From Fervidobacterium sp. (lineage in GTDB: Bacteria; Thermotogota; Thermotogae; Thermotogales; Fervidobacteriaceae), in NCBI GenBank assembly GCA_003522805.1, contig DPIB01000023.1:1-10322 (forward strand): DNA of 10,322 bases, read 5' to 3'. The position numbers and the translations under genes were made by a program. Every line of letters begins with the position of its first letter. The first letter of the stretch is position 1. The notes under the pieces were generated by a model, which worked only from the letters and a program-made list of their open reading frames with translations, had not been told where the DNA came from and made no database searches. Positions 1 through 7,084 of the stretch are shown here, piece after piece.

Positions 1-623
1 CAGATATAAAAGAATCGGTCAACGCAAAAGTCATAGCCGCACCGTTTGATATGCCATCTGACAAGCAGATAAAGATAGCTGAGCTGACACTCGACATGTG
101 TAAAAGACTCGTCGAGTATGGAAACCACGTTATCGTATTACTGGATAGTTTAACCCGTTTAGCACGTGTATACAACATAACAGTGCCACCGAGTGGAAAG
201 TTGCTCACTGGTGGTGTTGATCCAGCGGCACTCTACAAACCAAAGCACTTTTTTGGAGCAGCGAGAAATACCAGAGAAGGCGGTAGCCTGACAATTATTG
301 CAACGGCATTGATAGAAACAGGGTCAAAAATGGATGAGGTGATATTCGAGGAATTCAAAGGCACTGGCAACATGGAGCTAGTACTTTCAAGACAGTTGGC
401 TAACAAGAGAATATTTCCTGCGATAAATCTGTCACTATCCGGTACCAGGAAGGAAGAACTCTTGATAAATGCTTCTGATCTGAAAAAGATCTGGATACTT
501 AGAAGAATGCTTAGTTCTATGACTGAAGAAGAAGGGCTTAGGCTCATACTATCCAAAGTAAGAGAAACTCGTAGTAATGAAGAATTCCTCGCACTCGTAG
601 ATGCACAGAAAGCTATTCAGTAA
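1..623 (+). CDS. rho: Transcription termination factor Rho, C-terminal part (5' end outside window)
   Basis: Rho is a hexameric RNA-dependent ATPase and translocase that ends transcription of untranslated RNA. The open frame enters at base 3 and gives 206 residues before the stop at 621-623. The ATG at 51 is internal, because Rho-like sequence (AAPFDMPSDKQ) continues upstream of it. Visible landmarks are the Walker B strand and following helix (VIVLLDSLTRLARVYN), the Q-loop region (PPSGKLLTGGVD), the segment FFGAARNTREGGSLTIIATAL, the R-loop region (EEFKGTGNMEL) with its lysine, and the arginine-finger segment (SGTRKEELL). The end, with WILRRML and a short acidic helix, fits the usual C-terminus. 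The RNA-binding N-terminal domain and the Walker A P-loop lie outside the window. All checked catalytic segments are intact, so the protein should be active. It is followed after 42 bases by a TPR gene on the same strand, so the two may be co-transcribed. Confidence 0.97.
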   Translation, partial: DIKESVNAKVIAAPFDMPSDKQIKIAELTLDMCKRLVEYGNHVIVLLDSLTRLARVYNITVPPSGKLLTGGVDPAALYKPKHFFGAARNTREGGSLTIIATALIETGSKMDEVIFEEFKGTGNMELVLSRQLANKRIFPAINLSLSGTRKEELLINASDLKKIWILRRMLSSMTEEEGLRLILSKVRETRSNEEFLALVDAQKAIQ

Positions 624-655
624 CGTCTCCCCCCAAGAATGCTTGAAACGAGGCG
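624..655 (+). promoter_or_regulatory. Possible stem-loop covering the Shine-Dalgarno of the TPR gene
   Basis: In the 42-base gap after rho, CGTCTC (624-629) can pair with GAGGCG (650-655) through six pairs including one G-U. Inside its loop CAAG (634-637) pairs with CTTG (642-645). The 3' arm contains the GAGG (650-653) that lies 12 bases before the ATG at 666. If it forms, it would hide that ribosome binding site. The stem is short and could be chance. Confidence 0.22.
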
Positions 656-665
656 ATAGAGAAGA

Positions 666-1778
666 ATGGTGAAGAAGTTTTTTACCTTTCTTTGGATATT
701 GATAACGGTGTTTGGATTTTCTGTTTCACAAAACGGTATAGAGTATTATTCAGCAGCTGAACTGTCGTACAAATCAGGCGACTATAAGACAGCTTTAGAT
801 AATTATGAACGAGCAATTGCCGTTGATAAGACACTAGAAGGATATGATCCGCAGATAAAGTTCAAAATGGGAGTCTCAGCCTACATGATTGGAAACTATG
901 ACAAAGCTAGGAACTATCTTGCAAGCTATGATAATGAGTTTGTTCAAGAACTGCTTGAGTCGATATCTTCAAGACAAGCTCAAGATGAATGGAAAAGATG
1001 GATCAAACAGAGCAATCCTACAACTGCTGAGATAACACAACTAGAGACTTCTACAACAGTCACTGTTGTTCAGCCATCAAATAACAACAATACACTGATT
1101 CTGGTGATAATATTTTCTATGACCTTTGTGGTTCTATTATTTGCTGAAGTAAGGATCTACAGAGTGAAAAGAAAGGTTATCGAACTACCATTGAAACCAA
1201 GTCAGGAATCTTTGGGACAATCTTCTGAAATAAGTTTAGAAAGTGAAATACCTAGTGAGACAAAACAAGCAGTTAGTGAAGAGGCCTCTTCTGAGTTAGA
1301 ACTGATACCAAAGGATGCGAAAATCATTGATTTTGAACAACTTATCAACAGTGAAATCGATGTATTTAAAGATATTCTCGAACAGTTCGACATTTTGGAA
1401 AAAGAGGAAAAAGCCACTGAAGAATCGCAAACGGAAGAATCTAGCAGAGAAAAACTACTTGAAGAAGTACTCGACGAAAGTAAAGAACTGATTGAAGAAA
1501 TAAAGGTAATCTCAACCGATTTTGATGAAAAAGAGGAACAGAATATACCTTTAGTTGAGCTAGAAGGTTTAGAAGCTGAACTTGTGGAAAAAGTAAGAAA
1601 TGTAAGAGAGAAAATCCTAACTAATGTAACTCCCCTATCGGAAGAAAGATCTGTCGAAGAATTTGAGGAGCTCCAGAAAGAATTTGAAGTATTCGATGAA
1701 ATAGAAAATCTATCGGAAAATGACACAGAACTACTAGTAAAAAAACTAATGCAACTGCCTAGAGGTGAGGATAATTGA
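666..1778 (+). CDS. Membrane-anchored TPR protein with acidic coiled-coil cytoplasmic tail
   Basis: This is a 370-residue protein of unknown function. Residues 1-22 form an uncleaved or cleaved signal segment (KK followed by a hydrophobic run). Residues about 24-57 and 62-95 read as two TPR-like helical pairs, with SYKSGDYKTALDNYERAI as the clearest one and YMIGNYDKARNYL as the second. A single membrane span lies at about 143-161, followed by a positive stretch (RIYRVKRK) that predicts an outside TPR domain and an inside tail. The tail, 170-370, is very rich in Glu, Ser and Lys with heptad-like leucine spacing, suggesting long acidic helices. TPR domains bind other proteins, so a scaffolding or envelope-sensing role is a reasonable inference, but no enzymatic motif is visible. 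The start at ATG 666 has GAGG at 650-653; the GTG at 669 is an equally possible start and changes the protein by one residue. The stop codon overlaps the start of the next gene. Confidence 0.85.
   Translation: MVKKFFTFLWILITVFGFSVSQNGIEYYSAAELSYKSGDYKTALDNYERAIAVDKTLEGYDPQIKFKMGVSAYMIGNYDKARNYLASYDNEFVQELLESISSRQAQDEWKRWIKQSNPTTAEITQLETSTTVTVVQPSNNNNTLILVIIFSMTFVVLLFAEVRIYRVKRKVIELPLKPSQESLGQSSEISLESEIPSETKQAVSEEASSELELIPKDAKIIDFEQLINSEIDVFKDILEQFDILEKEEKATEESQTEESSREKLLEEVLDESKELIEEIKVISTDFDEKEEQNIPLVELEGLEAELVEKVRNVREKILTNVTPLSEERSVEEFEELQKEFEVFDEIENLSENDTELLVKKLMQLPRGEDN
1763..1778 (+). promoter_or_regulatory. Strong Shine-Dalgarno and 4-base stop/start overlap (TTGA)
   Basis: AGGTGAGG at 1763-1770 stands four bases before TTG 1775-1777. 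The TGA stop of the TPR gene is 1776-1778, so the two genes share TTGA. The strong site explains how a TTG start can be used, and the overlap predicts translational coupling of the TPR protein and the first permease. Confidence 0.75.
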
Positions 1779-3007
1779 AACTATTTGTGCTGTTCATATA
1801 TGCTTTAGCGTATGCCTTCATAATATTCAGACCACAAATATCTTCAGTTACAACCTTTTTATTTGGGATAGTCGCCATACTGCTCTTGGGTGAATTCAAT
1901 TTTGCAGAGCTGTCGAAAATTGTCGACTTCAACACTTTATCAATCCTTTTTGGTATGATGCTGACTATCTCCGTATTGAAAGAACACGGTGTTTTCAATG
2001 CGATATCTGAGAAAATTGTCAAGTTTAGTAAGGGAAATATGATAAAGGCGATACTTCTTATCGATGTTGCAATATTCTTATTGTCAAGTTTACTCGACAA
2101 TGTCACAACAATCTTGATATTCATACCGATACTTCTCTATATTGCTGATATTACAAGCGTAGACTACAAACTACTAACTATAAACGCCATTTTCTTTTCA
2201 AATCTTGGTGGAATGACAACTGCTATTGGTGATCCCCCCAATATCGTTATATATGCAGTGTCAAAACTTAGTTTCTTATCTTTCATAGTAAATTTGATGC
2301 CCATTGGCATTTTAGTGCTTCTCATACAGATATTCATGACAAAGAAAAATTTGAAAGAGATCAGTTATAATACTGAAATCGCAGAGAACAGCACAATAAA
2401 AAGCAACCTGTGGGCTCTGTATTTCGCAGCGTTTATGCTGGTAGTTGTGTTAATGGCTCTACATGAACAAATAGGTCTCGAATTAGGACTGATAGCAATT
2501 GTGGGAGCAACATTGATGCTCTTTGCCGAAGGCACAGATTTTCAAACGAGGATTTCCGATGTTGACTGGGATACCCTTTTCTTGATTGTTGGATTATATA
2601 TGCTAAATACAGTACTTGAGAAGATACAGCTTTTTGCACCACTTATCAATCTGTTTAGTTCCGTCAAAACCTCGATTTTTCTTCCTATAATCGTTCTTTG
2701 GTCTTCAATGTTACTAACCGGATTTCTAAGTGCACTGCCAGTTACGCTAATGTATATAACCATAATTCGCCAACTTGTTTCTTTAGGTGCTCCAACTGAT
2801 CTTTATTGGGCTCTTGCTCTTGGAGTAGGACTAGGCGGAAACTTGACACCTATTGCATCTATGTGCAATATAATTGGTAGCAATATACTTAAAAAGTACA
2901 AGAAAAGAACATTATCATTTTCTGAGTTCTCACTTTCTATGTTGAAACCGGTTATGCTAGGTGGTATAATTTCGACCATATTTCTTGTCGTGAAGTACTT
3001 ACTATGA
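1775..3007 (+). CDS. ArsB/P-type (ion transporter superfamily) permease, first paralogue
   Basis: This is a 410-residue polytopic inner-membrane protein with about ten hydrophobic segments, in two related halves with a polar centre at about 190-210. First-half signatures are LLDNVTTILIFIPI (106-119) and GGMTTAIGDPPN (145-156). The second half has GLGGNLTPIASMCN (352-365). These are hallmarks of the ArsB/NhaD/P-protein branch (COG1055) of the ion transporter superfamily, whose members move arsenite, sodium/protons or other ions. The substrate cannot be told from sequence, and no arsR, arsC or arsA is nearby, so an arsenic role is not supported. Where the neighbouring paralogue has GFIGNIPF, this protein has GFLSALPV (316-323), so the expected Asn is Ala320. 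It starts with TTG overlapping the TPR stop and lies 63 bases before the second permease. Confidence 0.88.
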   Translation: MKLFVLFIYALAYAFIIFRPQISSVTTFLFGIVAILLLGEFNFAELSKIVDFNTLSILFGMMLTISVLKEHGVFNAISEKIVKFSKGNMIKAILLIDVAIFLLSSLLDNVTTILIFIPILLYIADITSVDYKLLTINAIFFSNLGGMTTAIGDPPNIVIYAVSKLSFLSFIVNLMPIGILVLLIQIFMTKKNLKEISYNTEIAENSTIKSNLWALYFAAFMLVVVLMALHEQIGLELGLIAIVGATLMLFAEGTDFQTRISDVDWDTLFLIVGLYMLNTVLEKIQLFAPLINLFSSVKTSIFLPIIVLWSSMLLTGFLSALPVTLMYITIIRQLVSLGAPTDLYWALALGVGLGGNLTPIASMCNIIGSNILKKYKKRTLSFSEFSLSMLKPVMLGGIISTIFLVVKYLL

Positions 3008-3070
3008 TGCCAAACTAATTACAAGGATAGAAAACCTAGAAATATTTTATGAACTTTTCGAGGTGATGTC

Positions 3071-4360
3071 GTGAAGATTTTTGTCTTAGCTGTTTTTGCT
3101 TTTGTAATGTATTTCATTATAACTGGAAGACTGAACAGAACAATTGCAGCCATGGCAGGTGGCTTACTTCTCCTCATTGCAAATGTCTTTTCGAGTCCAT
3201 ATGAAGGTCTCCGACAGACTGTAGATGTAAATACATTGCTTTTTTTAATTGGGATGATGATTTTTGTTAGAGTCATGGAGAAGTCCGGAATCTTCCAATA
3301 CATTGCAATTAGAACTGTAAAAGTTGCTGGTACAAAACCGGTTAGCCTACTTTTTACACTTACTTTTATTGTTGTTTTGGTTTCCTCTTTCATGGATAAC
3401 GTTACAACTGTACTCATATTCATCCCCATTACTATTGCTATAACTGACATACTTCAGATCAATCCTACTCCGTTCATAGTATCAGAAATATTCGCCTCGA
3501 ACATCGGTGGTACTATGACACCAATTGGTGATCCGCCGAACATATTAATCACCTCTGCAGCAAAGATACCATTTTTGGAATTCACACTGTACATGGTTCC
3601 TATCAATCTTATAATATTATTCTTCGTGGACCTTGCAATCATCTTGATATCCGGGAAAGATCTCAGAAAAGAAATCCCAGAGGAATTCATAGAGAATTTT
3701 GATGAGAGCAAGGCTATTGATGATAAATTGAGATTTGTAACTTCAATTATCTTCATGATAGTTGTCCTAGTTTTGTTCCTTTTACAAAAACAGCTTAATT
3801 TGGAAAGTTCAATAATAGGCTTAATGGCAGGTTTTTTCAGCTTGCTAATTTTTGAAAGAAAGGAAATAGAGCTATTTCTTTCGAAGGTTGAATGGGAGGT
3901 AATATTCTTCTTTCTAGGCATCTTCATAATAACTGGAGCTATGGAACAGGTCGGTATAATGAGTGACATTGCGAAGTTCCTAATTGACATATCAAAAGGC
4001 TCGAGAATTATGTTTTCTAGTATGCTTGTTTGGATTTCTGGTATATTGTCTGGGTTTATAGGGAACATACCGTTTGCAGCTACAATGATTCCTGCTATAA
4101 AGCAACTGCCTCAGATAAATCCTGCAGTGTTTTCAAATATACAACCATTTTGGTATGCCCTTTCATTGGGAGTCTGTTTGGGCGGAAATTTAACACCTGT
4201 AGGCGCATTAGCAAATGTTGTTGGGCTATCGCTACTGAAGAAACACAAAGGAACAGAAATATCATTTAAAGAATTCATAAAATACGGTTTTGTTGCTGTG
4301 GCAATTAGCTTAGTACTATCGAATATTTATATGCTGCTACTTCTCGAGATCATGAAATGA
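3071..4360 (+). CDS. ArsB/P-type (ion transporter superfamily) permease, second paralogue
   Basis: This is a 429-residue polytopic membrane protein, clearly homologous along its length to the preceding permease, so the pair arose by tandem duplication. Signatures are SSFMDNVTTVLIFIPI (105-120), NIGGTMTPIGDPPN (144-157), GFIGNIPFAATMIP (328-341) and GGNLTPVGALANVVG (371-385). It is closer to the family pattern than its neighbour, because the second-half Asn332 and the NIPF segment are kept. The GTG start at 3071 has GAGGTGA at 3060-3066, four bases upstream. It probably carries an anion or cation across the inner membrane; the ion is unknown. The two may act as separate transporters or as partners; only the tandem arrangement and shared operon are seen. 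The stop lies inside a 15-base tandem duplication. Confidence 0.9.
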   Translation: MKIFVLAVFAFVMYFIITGRLNRTIAAMAGGLLLLIANVFSSPYEGLRQTVDVNTLLFLIGMMIFVRVMEKSGIFQYIAIRTVKVAGTKPVSLLFTLTFIVVLVSSFMDNVTTVLIFIPITIAITDILQINPTPFIVSEIFASNIGGTMTPIGDPPNILITSAAKIPFLEFTLYMVPINLIILFFVDLAIILISGKDLRKEIPEEFIENFDESKAIDDKLRFVTSIIFMIVVLVLFLLQKQLNLESSIIGLMAGFFSLLIFERKEIELFLSKVEWEVIFFFLGIFIITGAMEQVGIMSDIAKFLIDISKGSRIMFSSMLVWISGILSGFIGNIPFAATMIPAIKQLPQINPAVFSNIQPFWYALSLGVCLGGNLTPVGALANVVGLSLLKKHKGTEISFKEFIKYGFVAVAISLVLSNIYMLLLLEIMK

Positions 4361-4380
4361 TTAAGCATGAAATGATTAAG
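4351..4380 (+). repeat. Perfect 15-bp tandem duplication over the permease stop codon
   Basis: The unit CATGAAATGATTAAG occurs at 4351-4365 and again, identical, at 4366-4380. The first copy holds the last codons ATG AAA and the TGA stop of the second permease. The second copy is noncoding and lengthens the gap to endonuclease V. It looks like a recent slippage or short duplication event. Confidence 0.95.
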
Positions 4381-4427
4381 ATAGATAAACAGATAGTATA
4401 GATGCAAGATTAGAAGGTTGACTTCCT

Positions 4428-5111
4428 ATGTTCGACATCGATAAGCTAGATTTGGAGTTACTGTTTCCGAAAGATGTACATTCAGCAATAGAAATACAGA
4501 GGGAACTATCTGGAATCGTCAAAATACATCCGCTCCAGACTGAGAGGATAGAATATATCTCAGGAGTAGACGTAAGTTACTCTGGCAACTTTGCCTTAAG
4601 TGTCATTGTAACTTTGGATACTACAATGAACATAGTAGAAATAGTGAGCGAGAGAGTTAAAGTGGAATTCCCATACATTTCTGGGCTTTTGGCATTTCGA
4701 GAAGCTCCAGCGATAATAAAATGTCTCGAAAAAGTTTTAGTTAAACCTGATATCATTATATTTGATGGTCAAGGAATAGCCCATCCACGGGGATTGGGAA
4801 TTGCAAGTCATGTTGGTGTTCTCCTTGATATTCCTACAATTGGCGTTGCTAAGAGTAGACTTTATGGGACATGTAAAAAGCCGAAGCAAGTCGGAGAATC
4901 GGAACCTATTCTTGATGAAAAGGGAAACTTGATTGGTTACTCTTATCTTTCCAAGAAAAGCACTAACCCCCTCTATATTTCCCCTGGTCATCTATGTGAT
5001 CCTGCCAGTGCCCTTTCACTTGTTAAACAACTCATAAATGGTTACAAACTACCTGAGCCTACCAGATTGGCACATCTGTATACTCAGAAGTTAAAAGCTG
5101 AACTTGATTAA
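4428..5111 (+). CDS. nfi: Endonuclease V (deoxyinosine 3' endonuclease)
   Basis: Endonuclease V cuts DNA at the second phosphodiester bond 3' of deoxyinosine, starting repair of deaminated adenine, damage that is frequent at high temperature. The protein has 227 residues, the usual length, and resembles the structurally studied T. maritima enzyme throughout. The metal-binding and catalytic residues are all present: Asp48 (GVDVS), Glu92 (LLAFRE), Asp113 (IFDGQG), His119 (AHPRGLGIASH) and Lys142 (VAKSRLYG). The strand-separating wedge motif FPYISG (Tyr83) and the C-terminal PGHLCDPASAL and PEPTRLAHLYTQ segments are also intact. The ATG at 4428 has AAGG at 4414-4417, ten bases upstream. It lies 67 bases after the permease with no clear promoter or terminator between, so it is probably the last gene of the rho operon. 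Confidence 0.97.
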   Translation: MFDIDKLDLELLFPKDVHSAIEIQRELSGIVKIHPLQTERIEYISGVDVSYSGNFALSVIVTLDTTMNIVEIVSERVKVEFPYISGLLAFREAPAIIKCLEKVLVKPDIIIFDGQGIAHPRGLGIASHVGVLLDIPTIGVAKSRLYGTCKKPKQVGESEPILDEKGNLIGYSYLSKKSTNPLYISPGHLCDPASALSLVKQLINGYKLPEPTRLAHLYTQKLKAELD

Positions 5112-5166
5112 AGTACTCTATTATACATTACACTGAATGGGCAGATTGACTTTCCCTTATAATTGG

Positions 5167-5203
5167 TCCTTTAGACATCACGAAGAAATTCTAAGGATTT
5201 TTT
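5167..5203 (+). terminator. Probable weak intrinsic terminator after endonuclease V
   Basis: TCCTTTAGA (5167-5175) pairs with TCTAAGGA (5190-5197) as eight pairs with one bulged T, around a 14-base loop, followed directly by six Ts (5198-5203). The position, after the last gene of the plus-strand cluster and before a new strong ribosome binding site, fits a terminator. The stem is AT-rich and the loop is large, so it may be leaky. Confidence 0.4.
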
Positions 5204-5245
5204 AAGGAAAGTTCAATATATTTTCTATTGCAAAACGACTACAAA

Positions 5246-5263
5246 AGGAGGTGGAAGGTTATG
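5246..5263 (+). promoter_or_regulatory. Shine-Dalgarno that fixes the start of the exported protein at 5261
   Basis: AGGAGGTG at 5246-5253 is followed after seven bases by ATG 5261. This favours 5261 over an in-frame TTG at 5228, and leaves a normal Lys-Lys plus hydrophobic signal peptide at the N-terminus. TATAAT at 5158-5163 and TATATT at 5217-5222 are possible -10 boxes, but neither has a convincing -35. Confidence 0.8.
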
Positions 5264-5899
5264 AAGAAGGTATTTACTATTACTCTTCTCCTGTTGGTTG
5301 TTGTCAGCTCATTTGCTCTGAAAACTGTGCAACAACCTATTCTCTCTTATCTTTCACCCTTCGTAGTTGAGAAAACAAGCTATGAGGCTAATGGTATAGT
5401 AGAGAAGGTAGTGCTCGGAGTTTATGGGCGAGGTTATGCTGTCATTTCATACGATGATAATGAAGTACAAGTACCATTAATTTGGAGTCGCTATCCAGAT
5501 GTCAAAGCAGGAACAGAAGTTTACTTCAAAGGTATTAAAGCAACAGCTCTTGTGCCAATATCACTTGAGACGAACGGTTATAAGATCATTCTAAGGCCAA
5601 TTGGGAACGTGGAAAACTCAGGAGTTCATGTGCTGGAAACAAAAGTCAAGAGTATCGAAATTTCTCGGAATGCTATAACAGTTGTTCTAACTGATTCACA
5701 AGGAAAAGAGTACAAAATTCCGGGTGCGCTTATGCCAATATGGAAGACTCTTAAGGTTGGTGACGACGTTAAGATAAATGTGATAAAGACAAACGTCAAT
5801 ACGGTTCAAAGTATCACAATCGATGGAAAGACGTACAGCCTGGGCAATGCAATGAAAAAAGAAGAATCTGGTAAGGACGTATATAGGAGAAAAGAATAG
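5261..5899 (+). CDS. Exported protein of unknown function with two similar beta-rich units
   Basis: I do not recognise the family. The product has 212 residues. Residues 1-19 form a signal peptide (MKKVF, a run of Leu/Val, then SSFA), with no lipobox Cys, so it should be secreted to the periplasm or toga space. The rest appears to be an internal duplication: residues about 44-112 and 126-194 share an opening beta strand, an alternating hydrophobic strand, then VPLIWSRYPDVKAGTEV in the first unit against MPIWKTLKVGDDVKINV in the second, then a further strand. The pattern of short strands with a K-x-G-x-x-V turn suggests small beta-barrels of OB-like type, which is an inference. The last about 20 residues are charged. 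There are no cysteines or obvious catalytic residues. The gene stands alone between two terminators, so it is probably a single-gene transcript. Confidence 0.8.
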   Translation: MKKVFTITLLLLVVVSSFALKTVQQPILSYLSPFVVEKTSYEANGIVEKVVLGVYGRGYAVISYDDNEVQVPLIWSRYPDVKAGTEVYFKGIKATALVPISLETNGYKIILRPIGNVENSGVHVLETKVKSIEISRNAITVVLTDSQGKEYKIPGALMPIWKTLKVGDDVKINVIKTNVNTVQSITIDGKTYSLGNAMKKEESGKDVYRRKE

Positions 5900-5924
5900 T
5901 TATTTCCAAGCCAATGTTTGAGGA

Positions 5925-5951
5925 AAAAGTGCCGGGAAATCCGGCACTTTT
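5925..5951. terminator. Bidirectional intrinsic terminator between converging genes
   Basis: AAAAGTGCCGG (5925-5935) and CCGGCACTTTT (5941-5951) form a perfect 11-pair stem with loop GAAAT. The right arm gives a short U-run for the plus strand (exported protein), and the A-run at 5924-5928 gives five Us on the minus strand (ferritin). One hairpin thus serves both converging units. Confidence 0.9.
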
Positions 5952-6003
5952 CAATTCATTCTATCAGTGATATAAAACTCAATAAATGACCTTCCAGTGT
6001 TCC

Positions 6004-6498
6004 TCAGTCATCTTTCCTTTTACCGAGTTCCTTGTCCAACATGTACATGCCAGCTGCAGAATCTCCCAATTTTTGTAGCCTTTTCACAATCACATCTACC
6101 TGTAGCTCTTCTTCAACTTGTTCTTTTACAAACCACTGTAGGAATTCCTCAGTTGCATAATCCTTCTCTTGCTTTGCTATTTCTAGTATCGAGTATATGT
6201 TATTTGTCACAAATTTCTCGTGCTCGTATGCATTTTCGAAAACCTCCAGTGGAGACTCCCATTCACACCTGGGTTTCTCAAATCCAGGCAGTTCTACTTT
6301 TCCGCCACGGTCATAGATAAAGTTGTATATCCTCATTGCATGTCCAAGTTCTTCCTTTGCTTGAACCTTCATCCATGTCGCAAATCCAGGTAAATCTACT
6401 GAATCGAAGTAACTCGCCATTGATAGATATAAATATGACGAAAATATCTCTCTTCCCACCTGATCGTTCAGTTCCTTAAGCACTTTTTCCGACACCAT
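6004..6498 (-). CDS. ftnA: Bacterial non-haem ferritin
   Basis: Ferritin forms a 24-subunit cytoplasmic shell that oxidises Fe(II) and stores it as a mineral. The product has 164 residues, normal for the FtnA class. The di-iron ferroxidase ligands sit at the same positions as in E. coli FtnA: Glu17, Glu50, His53, Glu94 and Gln127, with third-site residues Glu49, Glu126, Glu129 and Glu130, and Tyr24 near the centre. There is no bacterioferritin haem signature. The start is fixed by GGAGGTGAG (6504-6512), five bases upstream of ATG 6498. The gene lies 40 bases after the peroxiredoxin stop on the same strand with no terminator visible between, so both are likely read from the promoter at 7085-7113. 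Storing iron next to a peroxide-removing enzyme limits Fenton chemistry; that joint role is an inference from gene order. Confidence 0.96.
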   Translation of the reverse strand: MVSEKVLKELNDQVGREIFSSYLYLSMASYFDSVDLPGFATWMKVQAKEELGHAMRIYNFIYDRGGKVELPGFEKPRCEWESPLEVFENAYEHEKFVTNNIYSILEIAKQEKDYATEEFLQWFVKEQVEEELQVDVIVKRLQKLGDSAAGMYMLDKELGKRKDD

Positions 6499-6538
6499 AA
6501 CTACTCACCTCCAATTTCAGTTGTAGACATATCAAAAC

Positions 6539-6988
6539 TCATAACAATTGTTGTATTTCTTCATAAGGTGGTTCATTACTGGGATTATCCGTCACCCACG
6601 AATAGATGACCTTCATCTTCTCAATGACAAATACCGCACGTTTTGCAACAGTATAATTTGGGATTCCAACAAAGTTCTCATGGACCCCACCATATTCTCT
6701 TGACACAACTCCACCTATGTCTGAAAGTAGTCTAAAGGCAAGCCTATTCTTTTCTGCAAAGGCTTTGTTTGCAAAAGGTGTGTCAACACTAATACCAACA
6801 ACCGTTGCGTTCATATTGTTAAACTTAGCAAGCATATCCCTGAAAGTGCATAGTTCCTTTTCGCATACACTTGTAAATGCACCAGGGTAAAAGACCAAAA
6901 CAACTTTTCCATGAAGTTCTGACAAACGAACCTTTTTTAACTCATGATCAAACAACTCAAAATCTACAGCATCCACCATATTCTTCAT
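6539..6988 (-). CDS. Peroxiredoxin, AhpC/TSA-Redoxin family, PrxQ/BCP-like
   Basis: Peroxiredoxins reduce hydrogen peroxide and organic peroxides through a peroxidatic cysteine. This 149-residue cytoplasmic protein has the thioredoxin-fold start (FELFDHELKKVRLSEL), then the active-site loop YPGAFTSVCEKELC. Pro35, Thr39 and Cys42 fit the PxxxTxxC catalytic motif, and Arg117 in VAKRAVFVI is the expected catalytic Arg. A second Cys47 stands five residues after Cys42, the spacing of the resolving Cys in PrxQ/BCP enzymes, so an atypical 2-Cys mechanism is likely; a 1-Cys AhpE-like enzyme is the alternative. The ATG at 6988 has GGAGGTGA at 6999-7006, a rather long ten-base spacing, with AAAGGA nearer. 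It is the first gene of a two-gene unit with ferritin. Its reductant is not encoded here. Confidence 0.94.
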   Translation of the reverse strand: MKNMVDAVDFELFDHELKKVRLSELHGKVVLVFYPGAFTSVCEKELCTFRDMLAKFNNMNATVVGISVDTPFANKAFAEKNRLAFRLLSDIGGVVSREYGGVHENFVGIPNYTVAKRAVFVIEKMKVIYSWVTDNPSNEPPYEEIQQLL

Positions 6989-7040
6989 TGTCCTTTGTTC
7001 ACCTCCACTAATTGTTCAAAAATAACTGATAAGAATATTA

Positions 7041-7056
7041 ATATGTAGTAACATAT
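7041..7056. promoter_or_regulatory. Candidate operator in the peroxiredoxin leader (inverted repeat)
   Basis: ATATGT-AGTA-ACATAT is a perfect 6+6 inverted repeat with a four-base centre, flanked by TTAAT (7038-7042) and ATTAA (7059-7063). It lies about 20-40 bases downstream of the predicted transcription start, a position suited to a repressor. It does not match the PerR/Fur consensus well, so the regulator is unknown. Confidence 0.35.
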
Positions 7057-7084
7057 GCATTAATAAGTGTTTTTTTCTAACTAC

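Noticed and set aside
1202..1726. Serine-rich 174-residue frame on the minus strand
   Set aside because: It is the complement of the Glu/Lys-rich tail of the TPR protein, has no ribosome binding site, and its composition is what antisense reading of GAA/AAA-rich DNA gives.
1775..4360. Arsenic resistance operon
   Set aside because: The permeases belong to the ArsB/NhaD/P superfamily, but no ArsR, ArsC or ArsA is seen and the superfamily has diverse substrates.
5146..5163. TTGACT plus TATAAT as a promoter for the exported protein
   Set aside because: Only six bases separate the boxes, far too short for a sigma-A promoter; neither box has a properly spaced partner.
5228..5260. TTG at 5228 as the start of the exported protein
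   Set aside because: It would place charged residues before the signal peptide and lies upstream of the strong AGGAGGTG at 5246-5253, which serves ATG 5261.
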